DNA from: Alcaligenaceae bacterium | Lineage (GTDB): Bacteria > Pseudomonadota > Gammaproteobacteria > Burkholderiales > Burkholderiaceae_B | DNA: 64,000 nt | Direction: 5' to 3' | Assembly (NCBI GenBank): GCA_013416455.1 | Contig: JACCES010000005.1 | Coordinates: 186,001-250,000 of the forward strand | Shown: positions 18,522 to 26,243 of the stretch, piece by piece | How the letters are laid out: each line of letters starts with the position of its first letter | How positions within the stretch are numbered: position 1 is the stretch's first letter | Made by a program: the position numbers and the translations under genes | The notes under the pieces: model-generated | Database searches by the model: none | What the model was told of the DNA's origin: nothing | Seen by the model: only the letters and a program-made list of their open reading frames with translations

Positions 18522-19414
18522 TTCTCGCCGACTGCCCGCGCCGTCTGGACCACGTTCCCTGATATGGATACTTTGGATATCCTTTGCTTGATCCATTCAG
18601 GACGCTGGAAGGAGACGAACTGGCGGGAGGGATCGGTGACCACGGCCAGGAACTCCTCGGATTCCACGACTTCGATGATGTCCTTGACGAAGGGTTTCTC
18701 CAGATCGTCGGTCTTGACGGCGATCAGGTTCTTGATGTTTTCGTCCAGCACTTCCAGTTCCAGGGCGGCGCTCAGATCCAGGCCGGCGGCAATGGCGAAG
18801 TTGCCATTGACGACCGCGGCGGCGGCGGTGTCCAGGGTGCGGGGCAGTTGGGCCGCTTCCAGGGGCCGGAAAACCAGCCCCAGCGGGTTCTGTTCGATAT
18901 CCTTTTCCGAAGCCTGGGTGGGATCGATGTGGCTCTTGATGGTCAGCAGTTCGAGACGGGCCAGGAAGCGCAGGGCCCTCGCCAGGTTGGTGGGGTCATT
19001 GGCCAGCGTGATGACGTCGCCTTTCTTGAGGTCCTTGATGGATTCGAGTCGGTTCGAGTACAGGCCCAGTCCGGCGGTGGGAACCAGGCGAACCGGCGAC
19101 AGTTTCAGGCCCTTGTCGGCGGAAAACTTTTCCAGATACAAGCCGTGCTGGAACAGGTTGGCGTCGACCGCGCCATTGGCCAGTGCCAGGTTGGGTTGTA
19201 CGTAATCGCTGAATTCACGATATTTGACCGTATAGCCCTTGCGCTCCAGCCCGGGCTGGATGGCTTCCTTGATCAGATCGCTGTAGGGGCCGGGGGCCAC
19301 GCCCCAGACGATGGTGCCGGGTGTGGCCTGGGCGAATGCGGATGTTGCGCCGAGTGAAAGGAACAATACGATCGTGGCGCGCACGATGTCGCGGGCGAAG
19401 AGCTGGAGTTTCAT
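18518..19414 (-). CDS. metQ: Methionine-binding protein MetQ
   Basis: A 298-residue NlpA/MetQ-family binding protein. The signal peptide ends near SAFAQA; there is no lipobox cysteine, so unlike E. coli MetQ it appears to be a soluble periplasmic protein. Mature motifs include the GVAPGPYSDLI start, YVQPNLALANGAVDANLFQH (ligand site) and IDPTQASEKDIEQNPLGL, all typical of MetQ. It delivers methionine to MetIN. ATG 19414 with AGGAAA upstream is the only sensible start; the longer frame to 19894 crosses the promoter region. First gene of metQNI. Confidence 0.9.
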   Translation of the reverse strand: MKLQLFARDIVRATIVLFLSLGATSAFAQATPGTIVWGVAPGPYSDLIKEAIQPGLERKGYTVKYREFSDYVQPNLALANGAVDANLFQHGLYLEKFSADKGLKLSPVRLVPTAGLGLYSNRLESIKDLKKGDVITLANDPTNLARALRFLARLELLTIKSHIDPTQASEKDIEQNPLGLVFRPLEAAQLPRTLDTAAAAVVNGNFAIAAGLDLSAALELEVLDENIKNLIAVKTDDLEKPFVKDIIEVVESEEFLAVVTDPSRQFVSFQRPEWIKQRISKVSISGNVVQTARAVGEK

Positions 19415-19643
19415 TTTCCTGTTCCGATTGGATGAAGGGTGATGTGACACAGGCAGTGTATGGGTCCGCCCATCCGATAAGAACGAATGAATAACTATTT
19501 GATTATCGGCTGCGCTTATATCGGAATGCGTCGCGCCGCCGGAATGGGCTGGCAAAGCCGCGGTGTTAGGCGGTACGATGACCACGCGCAGCGGGGCGGG
19601 CGCGAGAGCCCGCCCCCGAAACCAACCATGAAGAAGAGACGAC

Positions 19644-20633
19644 ATGACCGACCACGACACCGGACGCCAGTCCCATGCTCCACGCGTATTCGTCGCCTGC
19701 GATCTGCCGGAAAGCGTGCAGGCGCTTTTCCGCGAACGCTTCGCGGCGGCGTGCAACGACAAGGGGCGCACATTGACGCCGCCGGAACTGCTTGCGGGGG
19801 CGCAGGGCATGGATGTTCTGGTCCTGACGGCCACCGACCGGCTCGATGCGGAGCTCGCCGGCCGGCTGCCCGCATCGGTCAAAGTGGTGTGCACCTATTC
19901 CATAGGCATGGAACATCTGGATGTGGGTGTCCTGAAGGCACGCGGCATTGCCGTGCTCGCCACGCCCGACGTGCTGAACGAATCCTGCGCCGATGTGGCG
20001 CTGCTGCTGATGCTGGGGGCCGCCCGCAGGGTGGTGGAAAGCGCCGCCCTGGTCCGCGGCGGCGAATGGAAGGGCTGGACGCCCCGGCAGCTCCTGGGCG
20101 TGGATTTCTGGGGCCGGCGGCTGGGGATACTGGGCATGGGCCGCATTGGCCGTGCCATTGCCAAGCGGGCACGCGGCTTCGATATGGAAATTCATTATCA
20201 CAACCGCAGCAGGCTGGCCGCCGAGTTTGAACTGGGCGCTACTTACCACGCCGATCTGGCGGATCTGGCGGCGCACAGCGATTTTCTCTGCGTGGCCTGC
20301 CCGTCGAACGCGGACACGAAGGGGTTGGTCAATGCCGGGGTCATCGCTCGCCTGCCGGCCAATTCCGTTATCTGCAATATTTCGCGCGGGGACATCATCG
20401 ATGACGAGGCCCTGGTCGCGGCGCTGAAATCCGGGGCCGTGGCCGCGGCGGGGCTGGATGTGTACACGGGCGAGCCGAATATCCACCCGGCCTATCGCGA
20501 ACTGCCCAATGTGTTCGGGCTGCCCCATATCGGCAGCAGCACGGAAAGCACCCGGCTGGCCATGGGCCGCCTGCTGTGCGATGGCATCGAGGCTTTCTTC
20601 GAGGGGAAAGAACCGGTGAACCGGGTCGCTTGA
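19644..20633 (+). CDS. D-isomer-specific 2-hydroxyacid dehydrogenase
   Basis: A 329-residue NAD(P)-dependent D-2-hydroxyacid dehydrogenase of the glyoxylate/hydroxypyruvate reductase group. The Rossmann motif GILGMGRIGRAIA lies near residues 158-170, and the substrate/catalytic segments NISRGDIIDDEALVAAL (Arg), LDVYTGEPNIHPAY (Glu) and LPHIGSSTEST (His) are all present. It would reduce a 2-oxoacid such as glyoxylate, hydroxypyruvate or a sugar-derived oxoacid. Stand-alone, divergent from metQ, and convergent with a beta-hydroxyacid dehydrogenase, from which it is separated by a strong hairpin. Confidence 0.88.
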   Translation: MTDHDTGRQSHAPRVFVACDLPESVQALFRERFAAACNDKGRTLTPPELLAGAQGMDVLVLTATDRLDAELAGRLPASVKVVCTYSIGMEHLDVGVLKARGIAVLATPDVLNESCADVALLLMLGAARRVVESAALVRGGEWKGWTPRQLLGVDFWGRRLGILGMGRIGRAIAKRARGFDMEIHYHNRSRLAAEFELGATYHADLADLAAHSDFLCVACPSNADTKGLVNAGVIARLPANSVICNISRGDIIDDEALVAALKSGAVAAAGLDVYTGEPNIHPAYRELPNVFGLPHIGSSTESTRLAMGRLLCDGIEAFFEGKEPVNRVA

Positions 20634-20645
20634 ACCTTTGCGCTT

Positions 20646-20673
20646 CAGGCTCCGCCATGAATGGCGGAGCCTG
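20646..20673. terminator. Bidirectional terminator hairpin
   Basis: A 13-base arm CAGGCTCCGCCAT (20646-20658) is perfectly complementary to ATGGCGGAGCCTG (20661-20673); in practice a 12-bp stem with a TGAA loop. It lies between two convergent genes, 13 bp after one stop and 16 bp before the other. No long T run on either strand. Confidence 0.75.
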
Positions 20674-20688
20674 AGCCGGGATGGGCGG

Positions 20689-21609
20689 TCAGCGTGCCGT
20701 ATCGGCGGGGCTTGGCCCCAGGTTCTGCTCGATCATCTCGATGATGCCGGGGAAGTAGCGGCCGCCGAAGCCGTTCTTCGCCGCGGCCTCAAAATAGCCG
20801 TAGGCCAGCTCGGTGAACGCGGTCGTGGTCGACGTCTGGCCCGCCAGCTCCATGACATAGCTGATGTCCTTGAGCGCATATTCCGGCGAGAAGCCACCCT
20901 TGGGGAAATTACGCGGAATCATGGCCTTCATGCCGTGATTGCGCAGCACGAAGCTGTCGCCGGAGCCCTTGGATACGGCTTCCAGCAGGCGCATGGGTTC
21001 GACGCCGGCCCGTTCCCCCAGCACCAGCATTTCGGCCAATGCGGCGGTATGTTCGAACACCAGCGCATTGTTGATCAGTTTCACGACCTGGCCGCAGCCG
21101 ATGTCGCCGCAATGCGTGACGTCGGAGCCGATGTAATGGAGCAGCGGAGCAATGCGTTCGAAGGTGGCTTCGTCGGCTCCGACCATGATGCTGAGCTCGC
21201 CGCGCCGGGCGGATTCGACCGTCCGGGCCACGGGGGCATCGGCAAAGCCGACGCCCATTTCCTTCAGCCGGGCGGCCACGCTGCGCGCGGTTGCCACGGT
21301 GGTGGTGCTCAGATCCACGATCAGGGCGGGTTTGCGCCTACCGCTGGTCAGCCCGCCCGCGCCCAGGGTGACCGCTTCCACCTGCGGGCTGCCCGGCAGC
21401 GACATGAAAATGACGTCCGCCGTTTCGGCGAGTTCGGCGAGCGATGCCGCCTGCCTGGCCTTCGTGCCCTCGACTGCCGCCAGGGCTTCGGGATTCATGT
21501 CGTATACAACGACATCGGCGTTGTGCTTCACGGCCATGTTTCTGCACATGGGCCCTCCGATATTGCCAAGGCCGACGAAGCCGACGACCGGCACGGCTTG
21601 CTGTGTCAT
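20689..21609 (-). CDS. 3-hydroxyisobutyrate/tartronate-semialdehyde-type dehydrogenase
   Basis: A 306-residue beta-hydroxyacid dehydrogenase. The N-terminal NAD loop VGFVGLGNIGGPMCRNM starts near residue 7, the substrate-binding GGLTSGRRKPALIVDLSTTT segment corresponds to the D-x-S-T-x motif, and DAPVARTVESARRGELSIMVGG-like residues follow; the catalytic lysine lies in GCGQVVKLINN. It oxidises or reduces a 3-hydroxyacid (3-hydroxyisobutyrate, 2-hydroxy-3-oxopropionate or similar). ATG 21609 is preceded by AGGAG. It lies 250 bp downstream of the first Bug gene and may be part of the same regulon. Confidence 0.85.
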   Translation of the reverse strand: MTQQAVPVVGFVGLGNIGGPMCRNMAVKHNADVVVYDMNPEALAAVEGTKARQAASLAELAETADVIFMSLPGSPQVEAVTLGAGGLTSGRRKPALIVDLSTTTVATARSVAARLKEMGVGFADAPVARTVESARRGELSIMVGADEATFERIAPLLHYIGSDVTHCGDIGCGQVVKLINNALVFEHTAALAEMLVLGERAGVEPMRLLEAVSKGSGDSFVLRNHGMKAMIPRNFPKGGFSPEYALKDISYVMELAGQTSTTTAFTELAYGYFEAAAKNGFGGRYFPGIIEMIEQNLGPSPADTAR

Positions 21610-21753
21610 GCAAGACTCCTGTGTTCGATGATGGGGATCTGCGGAAGCGGGTGCCATGCGTGGGCACCCGCCGGGTTCAGTGCCCGGAGCGCGGGCGGCA
21701 GAAACATCCGGCCTGCAAAGCCGTCTGCTCGGTCCATATTTCCGCCGTTTCTT

Positions 21754-21776
21754 GGCCCATAGAACCACTATGGGCC
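21754..21776. terminator. Hairpin downstream of Bug gene
   Basis: GGCCCATAG-AACCA-CTATGGGCC is a perfect 9-bp stem with a 5-base loop in the 249-bp gap between the Bug gene (minus) and the reductase gene. It may end Bug transcription or reduce readthrough into the reductase. No clear T run. Confidence 0.5.
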
Positions 21777-21858
21777 GTCGAAGCGTCGAAAACCTGTCCT
21801 GTCGCAGCCAACTTTTCGTCTCGAACGTTTCTACCGCCCGCGCTCCTGGGGAAGCACT

Positions 21859-22860
21859 CTATTGTTCGGTGGGGATGTCGGCGTTCTTGATGACCTCGGC
21901 CCACTTCTTGGTTTCGCTGGCCTGGAAGGCGGCCAGTTCTTCGGGCGTGCCGCCGCCGGGCGTGCCCATGCGTTCCGTGATCCAAGCCTGGACTTCGGGT
22001 TCCGCAATGATGGCGTTGATGTCCTGGTTGATCTTCTTGATGATCTCTGGAGGGGTGCCGGCTGGCGCGTAAAAGCCCCACCATGCATTGATCGAGAAGC
22101 CGGGCATGCCGGATTCCGACAGCGTCGGAATATCAGGCATGGCCGCGACGCGTTCGAGGCTGGTGACGCCCAGGCCCGTGGCGGCGCCGGAGCGGACGTG
22201 CGGAAGCATGACGGAACTGTTGTGGAACAGCACTTCAAAGTGGCCCGCCAGCAGGTCCGTCGCCATGTGCGAGCTGGATTTGTAGGGAATACCGAGCATT
22301 TCGATGCCCATCTGCTGCTTGAACATTTCGCCCGACAAGTGGCCGGTGGTGCCGGCCCCGGGGTGGCCGTAGCGCAGCTTGCCCGGGTTGGCCTTGATAT
22401 AGGCGACCAGTTCTTCAACAGTCTTGACGGGGACGCTGGGGTGCACCACGAACAGATTGGGCATGTACATGGACATGGTGATCGGCACAAAGTCCTTGAC
22501 CGGATCGTAGGGCAGATTGTCCATCACGCTGACCCCGACCGACATGGCGCCGATGGTGCTCAGGAGCAGCGTGTAGCCGTCGGCCGTCTGCTTGGCGGCG
22601 CGTTCCGTGCCGATGATGCCGCCCAGGCCGGCAATATTCTCGATCAGGACCGACTGGCCCCATTTTTCGCTCAGCTTATGGGCTATCAGGCGGCTGATGG
22701 CGTCAGGGCTGCTGCCTGTGGCGGAGGAGTTGATGATCTTGACGGCTCTTGTGGGGTAATTTTCAGCCGATTGTGCCTGCACTGATGCAACGGCCGACAT
22801 GGCAAGGGTCGCCGAAGCAAACAGGGCACCGAAAAGTTTTGAGAATAAGGGGCGTTTCAT
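21859..22860 (-). CDS. Bug/TctC-family periplasmic binding protein (duplicate 1)
   Basis: A 333-residue Bug protein: Sec signal to VQAQ at about residue 30, then NYPTRAVKIINSSATGSSPD, where the usual VPFPPGG loop is replaced by INSSATGSSPD, and the family segment PNLFVVHPSVPVKTVEEL. The ligand is probably a carboxylate. It is about nine-tenths identical in protein sequence to the gene at 24149-25156, a recent local duplication. It lies 45 bp downstream of an alpha/beta hydrolase, with CAGGAGACA ribosome site shared by the whole region, so hydrolase and Bug form an operon. Confidence 0.9.
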   Translation of the reverse strand: MKRPLFSKLFGALFASATLAMSAVASVQAQSAENYPTRAVKIINSSATGSSPDAISRLIAHKLSEKWGQSVLIENIAGLGGIIGTERAAKQTADGYTLLLSTIGAMSVGVSVMDNLPYDPVKDFVPITMSMYMPNLFVVHPSVPVKTVEELVAYIKANPGKLRYGHPGAGTTGHLSGEMFKQQMGIEMLGIPYKSSSHMATDLLAGHFEVLFHNSSVMLPHVRSGAATGLGVTSLERVAAMPDIPTLSESGMPGFSINAWWGFYAPAGTPPEIIKKINQDINAIIAEPEVQAWITERMGTPGGGTPEELAAFQASETKKWAEVIKNADIPTEQ

Positions 22861-22905
22861 TGAATGTCTCCTGTACAGCAAGGGTGCTGTCTGATACGCC
22901 GGCTC

Positions 22906-23778
22906 TTACAGACCGGCTTTAAGAAATTGTGCAATCTCGTCCGCGGCCCGTGCCGTCGCGGGTGAATCGGGTTTGGTTTTGACGAAACCTTCCGCTTCGT
23001 TTTCGTACCAGCTCATGGTCACCGTTCCACCGGCCTTCTCATACAAGGCAATGAAGCGTTCCAGGTGTTCGCGCGGATGCATGCGGTCCTGGTCGCCTTG
23101 TATGCAAAGCAGGGCTGGCCGCTCGACTTTTTCGTCGTTTTCAAGAATGCGGACCGGATTCCCTTCCGCCATGGCTTCTTTGTCGCCCCAGAATCTCATG
23201 TGATCGGGGATGACGCGGTCGATACCCGCCGGATACGACCCGCCGCCCGCCTGGAGGGCGAGGGCGTATTCGTAGCGGCCAAGCGGGTCGATCACCGGCC
23301 AGCACATGATGGCGCGGGCCACGCGGGCGTCGTGTTCAGCGCTGCCTTCCGGCAGGGCCAGACTGGCATAGCGCGGGTCTTCCGGGCGCATCGCCGCCAG
23401 CATGATCTGGTGCGCGCCGCTGGATACGCCCAGCATGCTGACGAGTTCGGGGCGGCTTCCCCATTTCGCGGAGTTGGCCTTGAGCCAGCGCACGCCGTAG
23501 TTGATGTCTGCCAGTGATGCGGGATACGAGGCCGCGGGCGGCATCCGGAAATCCAGGGCGGCAACGGCCACGCCCCTGCGTGCCAAACCTTGATTCAGTG
23601 CGTCTTCGTCAAGGCGGTCGCCCCGACACCAGGCGCCGCCGTGCACTTCCGCCACCAGCGGCACGGGGCCCTCTGTCTTGGGCAGATAAAGCCGTGCGAG
23701 CAGCGGCTCATCGCCGTGGCGGAGATACTCTACGTCCTCGATCGTAATGTCGCAGATGGCGGACATGTCTGAATTCAC
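22906..23778 (-). CDS. Alpha/beta hydrolase (HGG-type) with altered catalytic His position
   Basis: A 290-residue alpha/beta hydrolase of the esterase/lipase-3 (BD-FAE-like) group. The oxyanion motif HGGAW is at about 46-50 and the nucleophile elbow GVSSG at 117-121; Asp is plausible in QGDQDRMHPREH. At the place where the family has (G)EAHGF with the catalytic histidine, this protein reads NEAEGF, so the histidine appears replaced by glutamate; the HPREH histidines might substitute. I take the GTG at 23778 as start because AGGAG lies 6 bases upstream; ATGs at 23766 and 23826 are alternatives. Operon with Bug duplicate 1. Confidence 0.8.
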   Translation of the reverse strand: MNSDMSAICDITIEDVEYLRHGDEPLLARLYLPKTEGPVPLVAEVHGGAWCRGDRLDEDALNQGLARRGVAVAALDFRMPPAASYPASLADINYGVRWLKANSAKWGSRPELVSMLGVSSGAHQIMLAAMRPEDPRYASLALPEGSAEHDARVARAIMCWPVIDPLGRYEYALALQAGGGSYPAGIDRVIPDHMRFWGDKEAMAEGNPVRILENDEKVERPALLCIQGDQDRMHPREHLERFIALYEKAGGTVTMSWYENEAEGFVKTKPDSPATARAADEIAQFLKAGL

Positions 23779-24148
23779 TGCTGTCTCCTGTGCTGTTCCG
23801 TTGATGGCGGGATGAGGTTTGCGCATCGGCGCATGATCATCACCTTAGCCCCCGCCGTCTCTTACTGTGAATGGCGGGATCGATCAATTTCTCATAGGGT
23901 GAAATAAGCTTGTATGGCGCTGTAAGCGCTTGCCGGGCGGACGCCAGCAGCGAAGGCGGATGGCGGGTCGTCAGCTTCCAACCATATGCCCGCGCCGGCA
24001 AAGCAAAGGGGGCACGACCTGCCGCGCCATGCAGGATTTCTGTGTTCATGGTGAGGAAGCGCTGCAACAGCCGCCATGTCGCCAGGCAGCTGTTGCAGCC
24101 TCGGCCGCTCAGGAGGAACGGCTTCCCGCTCGAACGAATGTGCCGTGA
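23779..24148. other. Intergenic region with hydrolase promoter
   Basis: A 370-bp gap between the hydrolase start and the end of Bug duplicate 2. The hydrolase-proximal 130 bp contain the motif described at 23886-23908. The remainder, towards 24148, shows only short hairpins (for example GCGCT-GTA-AGCGC near 23920) and no coding sequence I would support. Confidence 0.6.
23886..23908 (-). promoter_or_regulatory. CAATTT..TGAAA..TAAG motif, copy P3 (hydrolase-Bug operon)
   Basis: On the plus strand CAATTTCTCATAGGGTGAAA followed by TAAG, an imperfect dyad TTTCTCA-N5-TGAAA. The same arrangement recurs at 25371-25397 and 28468-28490, each at a similar distance before a minus-strand operon and followed towards the gene by a conserved CTAAGGT(T)GATG. 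Probable operator/promoter module; the nearby IclR protein (28625-29476) is the best candidate. Confidence 0.5.
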
Positions 24149-25156
24149 TTACTGCTCGGTGGGGATGTCGGCGTTCTTGATGACCTCGGCCCACTTCTTG
24201 GTTTCGCTGGCCTGGAAGGTGGCCAGCTCTTCGGGCGTGCCGCCGCCGGGTATGCCCATGCGTTCGGTGATCCAGGCCTGGACTTCGGGTTCAGCGATGA
24301 TCGCGTTGATGTCGGCGTTGACCTTCTTGACGATCTCGGCGGGCGTGCCGGCCGGTGCGTAGAAGCCCCACCAGGCGTTGATCGAGAAGCCGGGCATGCC
24401 GGATTCCGCGAGGGTCGGGATGTCGGGCATGGCCGCGACGCGTTCGAGGCTGGTGACGCCCAGGCCAGTGGCGGCGCCGGAGCGGACGTGCGGCAGCAGG
24501 ACGGAGCTGTTGTGGAACAGGACTTCGAAGTGGCCCGCCAGCAGGTCCGTGGTCATGTGCGAGCTGGACTTATAGGGAATGCCCAGCATTTCGATATCCA
24601 TCTGCTGCTTGAGCATTTCGCCCGACAGGTGGCCGGTGGTGCCGGCGCCGGGATGCCCGTAGCGCAGCTTGCCGGGATTGGCCTTGATGTAGGCGATCAG
24701 TTCCTCGACGGTCTTGACGGGGACGCTGGGATGCACCACGAACAGATTGGGCATGGACATGGCCATGGTGATCGGCTCGAAGTCCTTGACCGGGTCATAG
24801 GGCAGGTTGTCCATGACGCTGACGCCCACGGACATGCCGCCGATGGTGCTCAAGAGCAGCGTGTAGCCGTCGGCCGTCTGCTTGGCGGCGCGTTCCGTGC
24901 CGATGATGCCGCCCAGGCCGGCGACGTTCTCGATCAGGACCGACTGGCCCCATTTTTCGCTCAGCTTGTGCGCCACCAGCCGGCCGATGGAATCGGGGCT
25001 GCTGCCCGTGGCCGCCGCGACGATGACCTTGACGGCCCTGTCGGGGTAGTTGGCGGCGGACTGCGCCTGCGCCGGCGCAAGGGCCGACACGGCAAGGGTC
25101 GCCGAAGCAAACAGGGTCCCGAAAAGCTTGGAGAATATTGGGCGTTTCACTTTCAT
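24149..25156 (-). CDS. Bug/TctC-family periplasmic binding protein (duplicate 2)
   Basis: A 335-residue Bug protein, near twin of the gene at 21859-22860: same signal peptide style (ending PAQAQ), same PNLFVVHPSVPVKTVEEL and the identical last 14 residues. Differences are scattered and conservative, e.g. IINSS versus VIVAA in the first ligand loop, which may alter ligand choice. ATG 25156 follows AGGAGACATTCA. Upstream are 35 bp, then a 3' stump of the hydrolase gene, then a promoter region like that of the intact hydrolase, so this is the second copy of a duplicated hydrolase-Bug module whose hydrolase was lost. Confidence 0.9.
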   Translation of the reverse strand: MKVKRPIFSKLFGTLFASATLAVSALAPAQAQSAANYPDRAVKVIVAAATGSSPDSIGRLVAHKLSEKWGQSVLIENVAGLGGIIGTERAAKQTADGYTLLLSTIGGMSVGVSVMDNLPYDPVKDFEPITMAMSMPNLFVVHPSVPVKTVEELIAYIKANPGKLRYGHPGAGTTGHLSGEMLKQQMDIEMLGIPYKSSSHMTTDLLAGHFEVLFHNSSVLLPHVRSGAATGLGVTSLERVAAMPDIPTLAESGMPGFSINAWWGFYAPAGTPAEIVKKVNADINAIIAEPEVQAWITERMGIPGGGTPEELATFQASETKKWAEVIKNADIPTEQ

Positions 25157-25191
25157 TGAATGTCTCCTGTGTTGATACGAATTGCCGGCTC

Positions 25192-25293
25192 TTATAGGCC
25201 TGCTTTAAGAAGTTGTGCAATCCCGTCCATAAGCGTCGCCGTGGAAGGATTGTTGAATTCTATTTTGAAACGTTCCGGATGTGCGCGTGAATC
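25192..25293 (-). pseudogene. C-terminal stump of a duplicated alpha/beta hydrolase gene
   Basis: Read on the minus strand, this stretch gives ...NNPSTATLMDGIAQLLKAGL-stop. The intact hydrolase at 22906-23778 ends SPATARAADEIAQFLKAGL-stop; the last 25 codons align without a gap. The stump sits the same short distance before a Bug gene as the intact hydrolase does. Just upstream is sequence matching the promoter of the intact copy, so an internal deletion removed most of the gene. The stump keeps an AHP at about the point where the intact copy has AEG. Confidence 0.75.
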
Positions 25294-25370
25294 GAGCTGT
25301 GGAACACTTGGGCCAAGTGAAACATCAACCTTAGCCTCGGCTGGTTGCCGCTGTGAATGGCGCAACCCAG

Positions 25371-25397
25371 CAATTTTTCATAGCATAAAAAATAAGG
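25371..25397 (-). promoter_or_regulatory. CAATTT..TAAAA..TAAG motif, copy P2 (Bug duplicate 2)
   Basis: Plus strand CAATTTTTCATAGCATAAAA then AATAAGG: same layout as P1 and P3 (TTTCA-TAGCA-TAAAA). Towards the gene the sequence GCGCCATTCACAG and CTAAGGTTGATG is shared with P3. It now precedes only the hydrolase stump and the second Bug gene. Confidence 0.5.
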
Positions 25398-25420
25398 TGG
25401 AACTTTCCGTAACTCTGTGG

Positions 25421-25461
25421 GTTCGCGCATCGATATGCGAATTGGCCAAACAGGACACTGG
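25421..25461 (+). repeat. Dispersed palindromic repeat C, copy 1
   Basis: Contains GTTCGCGCATCGATATGCGA followed by ATTGGCCAAACAGGACACTGG. Related copies at 46322-46372 and 49367-49418 (better matches to one another) and a weak partial one near 50463. This copy lies between the RraA-like gene end and the P2 promoter. Confidence 0.6.
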
Positions 25462-25518
25462 GCGCGGACCGTTCCACCGAGTGGAAAAACCGGCCGGCCC
25501 GTGCCGGCCCGTGGGGCA

Positions 25519-26226
25519 TCAGTCGTCGAAGGCGCCGTCGATCTCTTCCACATCCATGCTGGCGTAAGAGGCTTCCGCGCCGCTGAGCTGCCAGACGGCT
25601 TCGCCATTGCGCACCTTTTCCGCCGCTTCGTCTTCCTTCTTCATCTTGCCCAGCGCGGCATCGATGATCCGCGGAGCGTCGCCGCGGGGGACGCGGATCA
25701 CCGCATCGCTGTCCGCCACGATCAGGTCGCCGGGACGGACTTCCACGCCTTCGCAGACGACCGGAGCGTTGACGAGGCCGTGGCCGCGCTTGTCGGGGTG
25801 GATGGGCCAGATATGGGTGGACCATACGGGCAGGCCGAGGGCCCGCACCTGGTCGACGTCGCGCACGCATCCTTGCACCACGACGCCGGCAAGCCCCTTC
25901 TTCACCGCGTAGGCGGCGGCCAGGTCGCCCCATTGCGCGCCGGACAGCTCGGCATTGCAGACGATCACCAGCACGTCTCCGGGCTGGGCGAGATACAGGG
26001 CTCTGTGCATCATGAGGTTATCCCCCGGCCAGCAGAAAGCGGTGACGGCGGGGCCGGCGATCCGGGGCTGCGATTCACTGATCGGGCGCATGCGCGGCCC
26101 CATCAGGGCGGCGCGGCCGCCCACACCCATGTTTTCATGGATGTCGGCCACTGTTACCTTCTTGGCTTTTTCCACCGTGTCGGAATCAACGCGGTTGACT
26201 TTGAGATAAACCTTGGAATTGCTCAT
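25519..26226 (-). CDS. RraA-like protein (HMG/CHA-type aldolase family)
   Basis: A 235-residue RraA-family protein. The core reads GDVLVIVCNAELSGAQWGDLAAAYAVKKGLAGVVVQGCVRDVDQV, which contains the G-x-x-x-x-x-x-x-GxRD loop that in 4-hydroxy-4-methyl-2-oxoglutarate aldolases binds the metal-substrate complex (Arg-Asp conserved here). Such enzymes split 4-hydroxy-2-oxo acids to pyruvate plus an oxoacid; regulators of RNase E (RraA) have the same fold, but the catabolic context favours aldolase. ATG 26226 begins 18 bp after the TauD-like gene, so it is the third gene of the oxidase-dioxygenase-aldolase operon. Confidence 0.83.
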   Translation of the reverse strand: MSNSKVYLKVNRVDSDTVEKAKKVTVADIHENMGVGGRAALMGPRMRPISESQPRIAGPAVTAFCWPGDNLMMHRALYLAQPGDVLVIVCNAELSGAQWGDLAAAYAVKKGLAGVVVQGCVRDVDQVRALGLPVWSTHIWPIHPDKRGHGLVNAPVVCEGVEVRPGDLIVADSDAVIRVPRGDAPRIIDAALGKMKKEDEAAEKVRNGEAVWQLSGAEASYASMDVEEIDGAFDD

Positions 26227-26243
26227 GGATCGGGGTCTCCGGA

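Noticed and set aside
16829-19414. metQNI as part of a sulfonate or siderophore system because of the nearby TauE-like and TonB genes
   Set aside because: These genes are too distant and separately transcribed; MetQ/N/I motifs are standard.
19415-19643. SAM or methionine riboswitch before metQ
   Set aside because: I see no conserved SAM-riboswitch pairing; the AT-rich patch near 19490 looks like ordinary promoter DNA.
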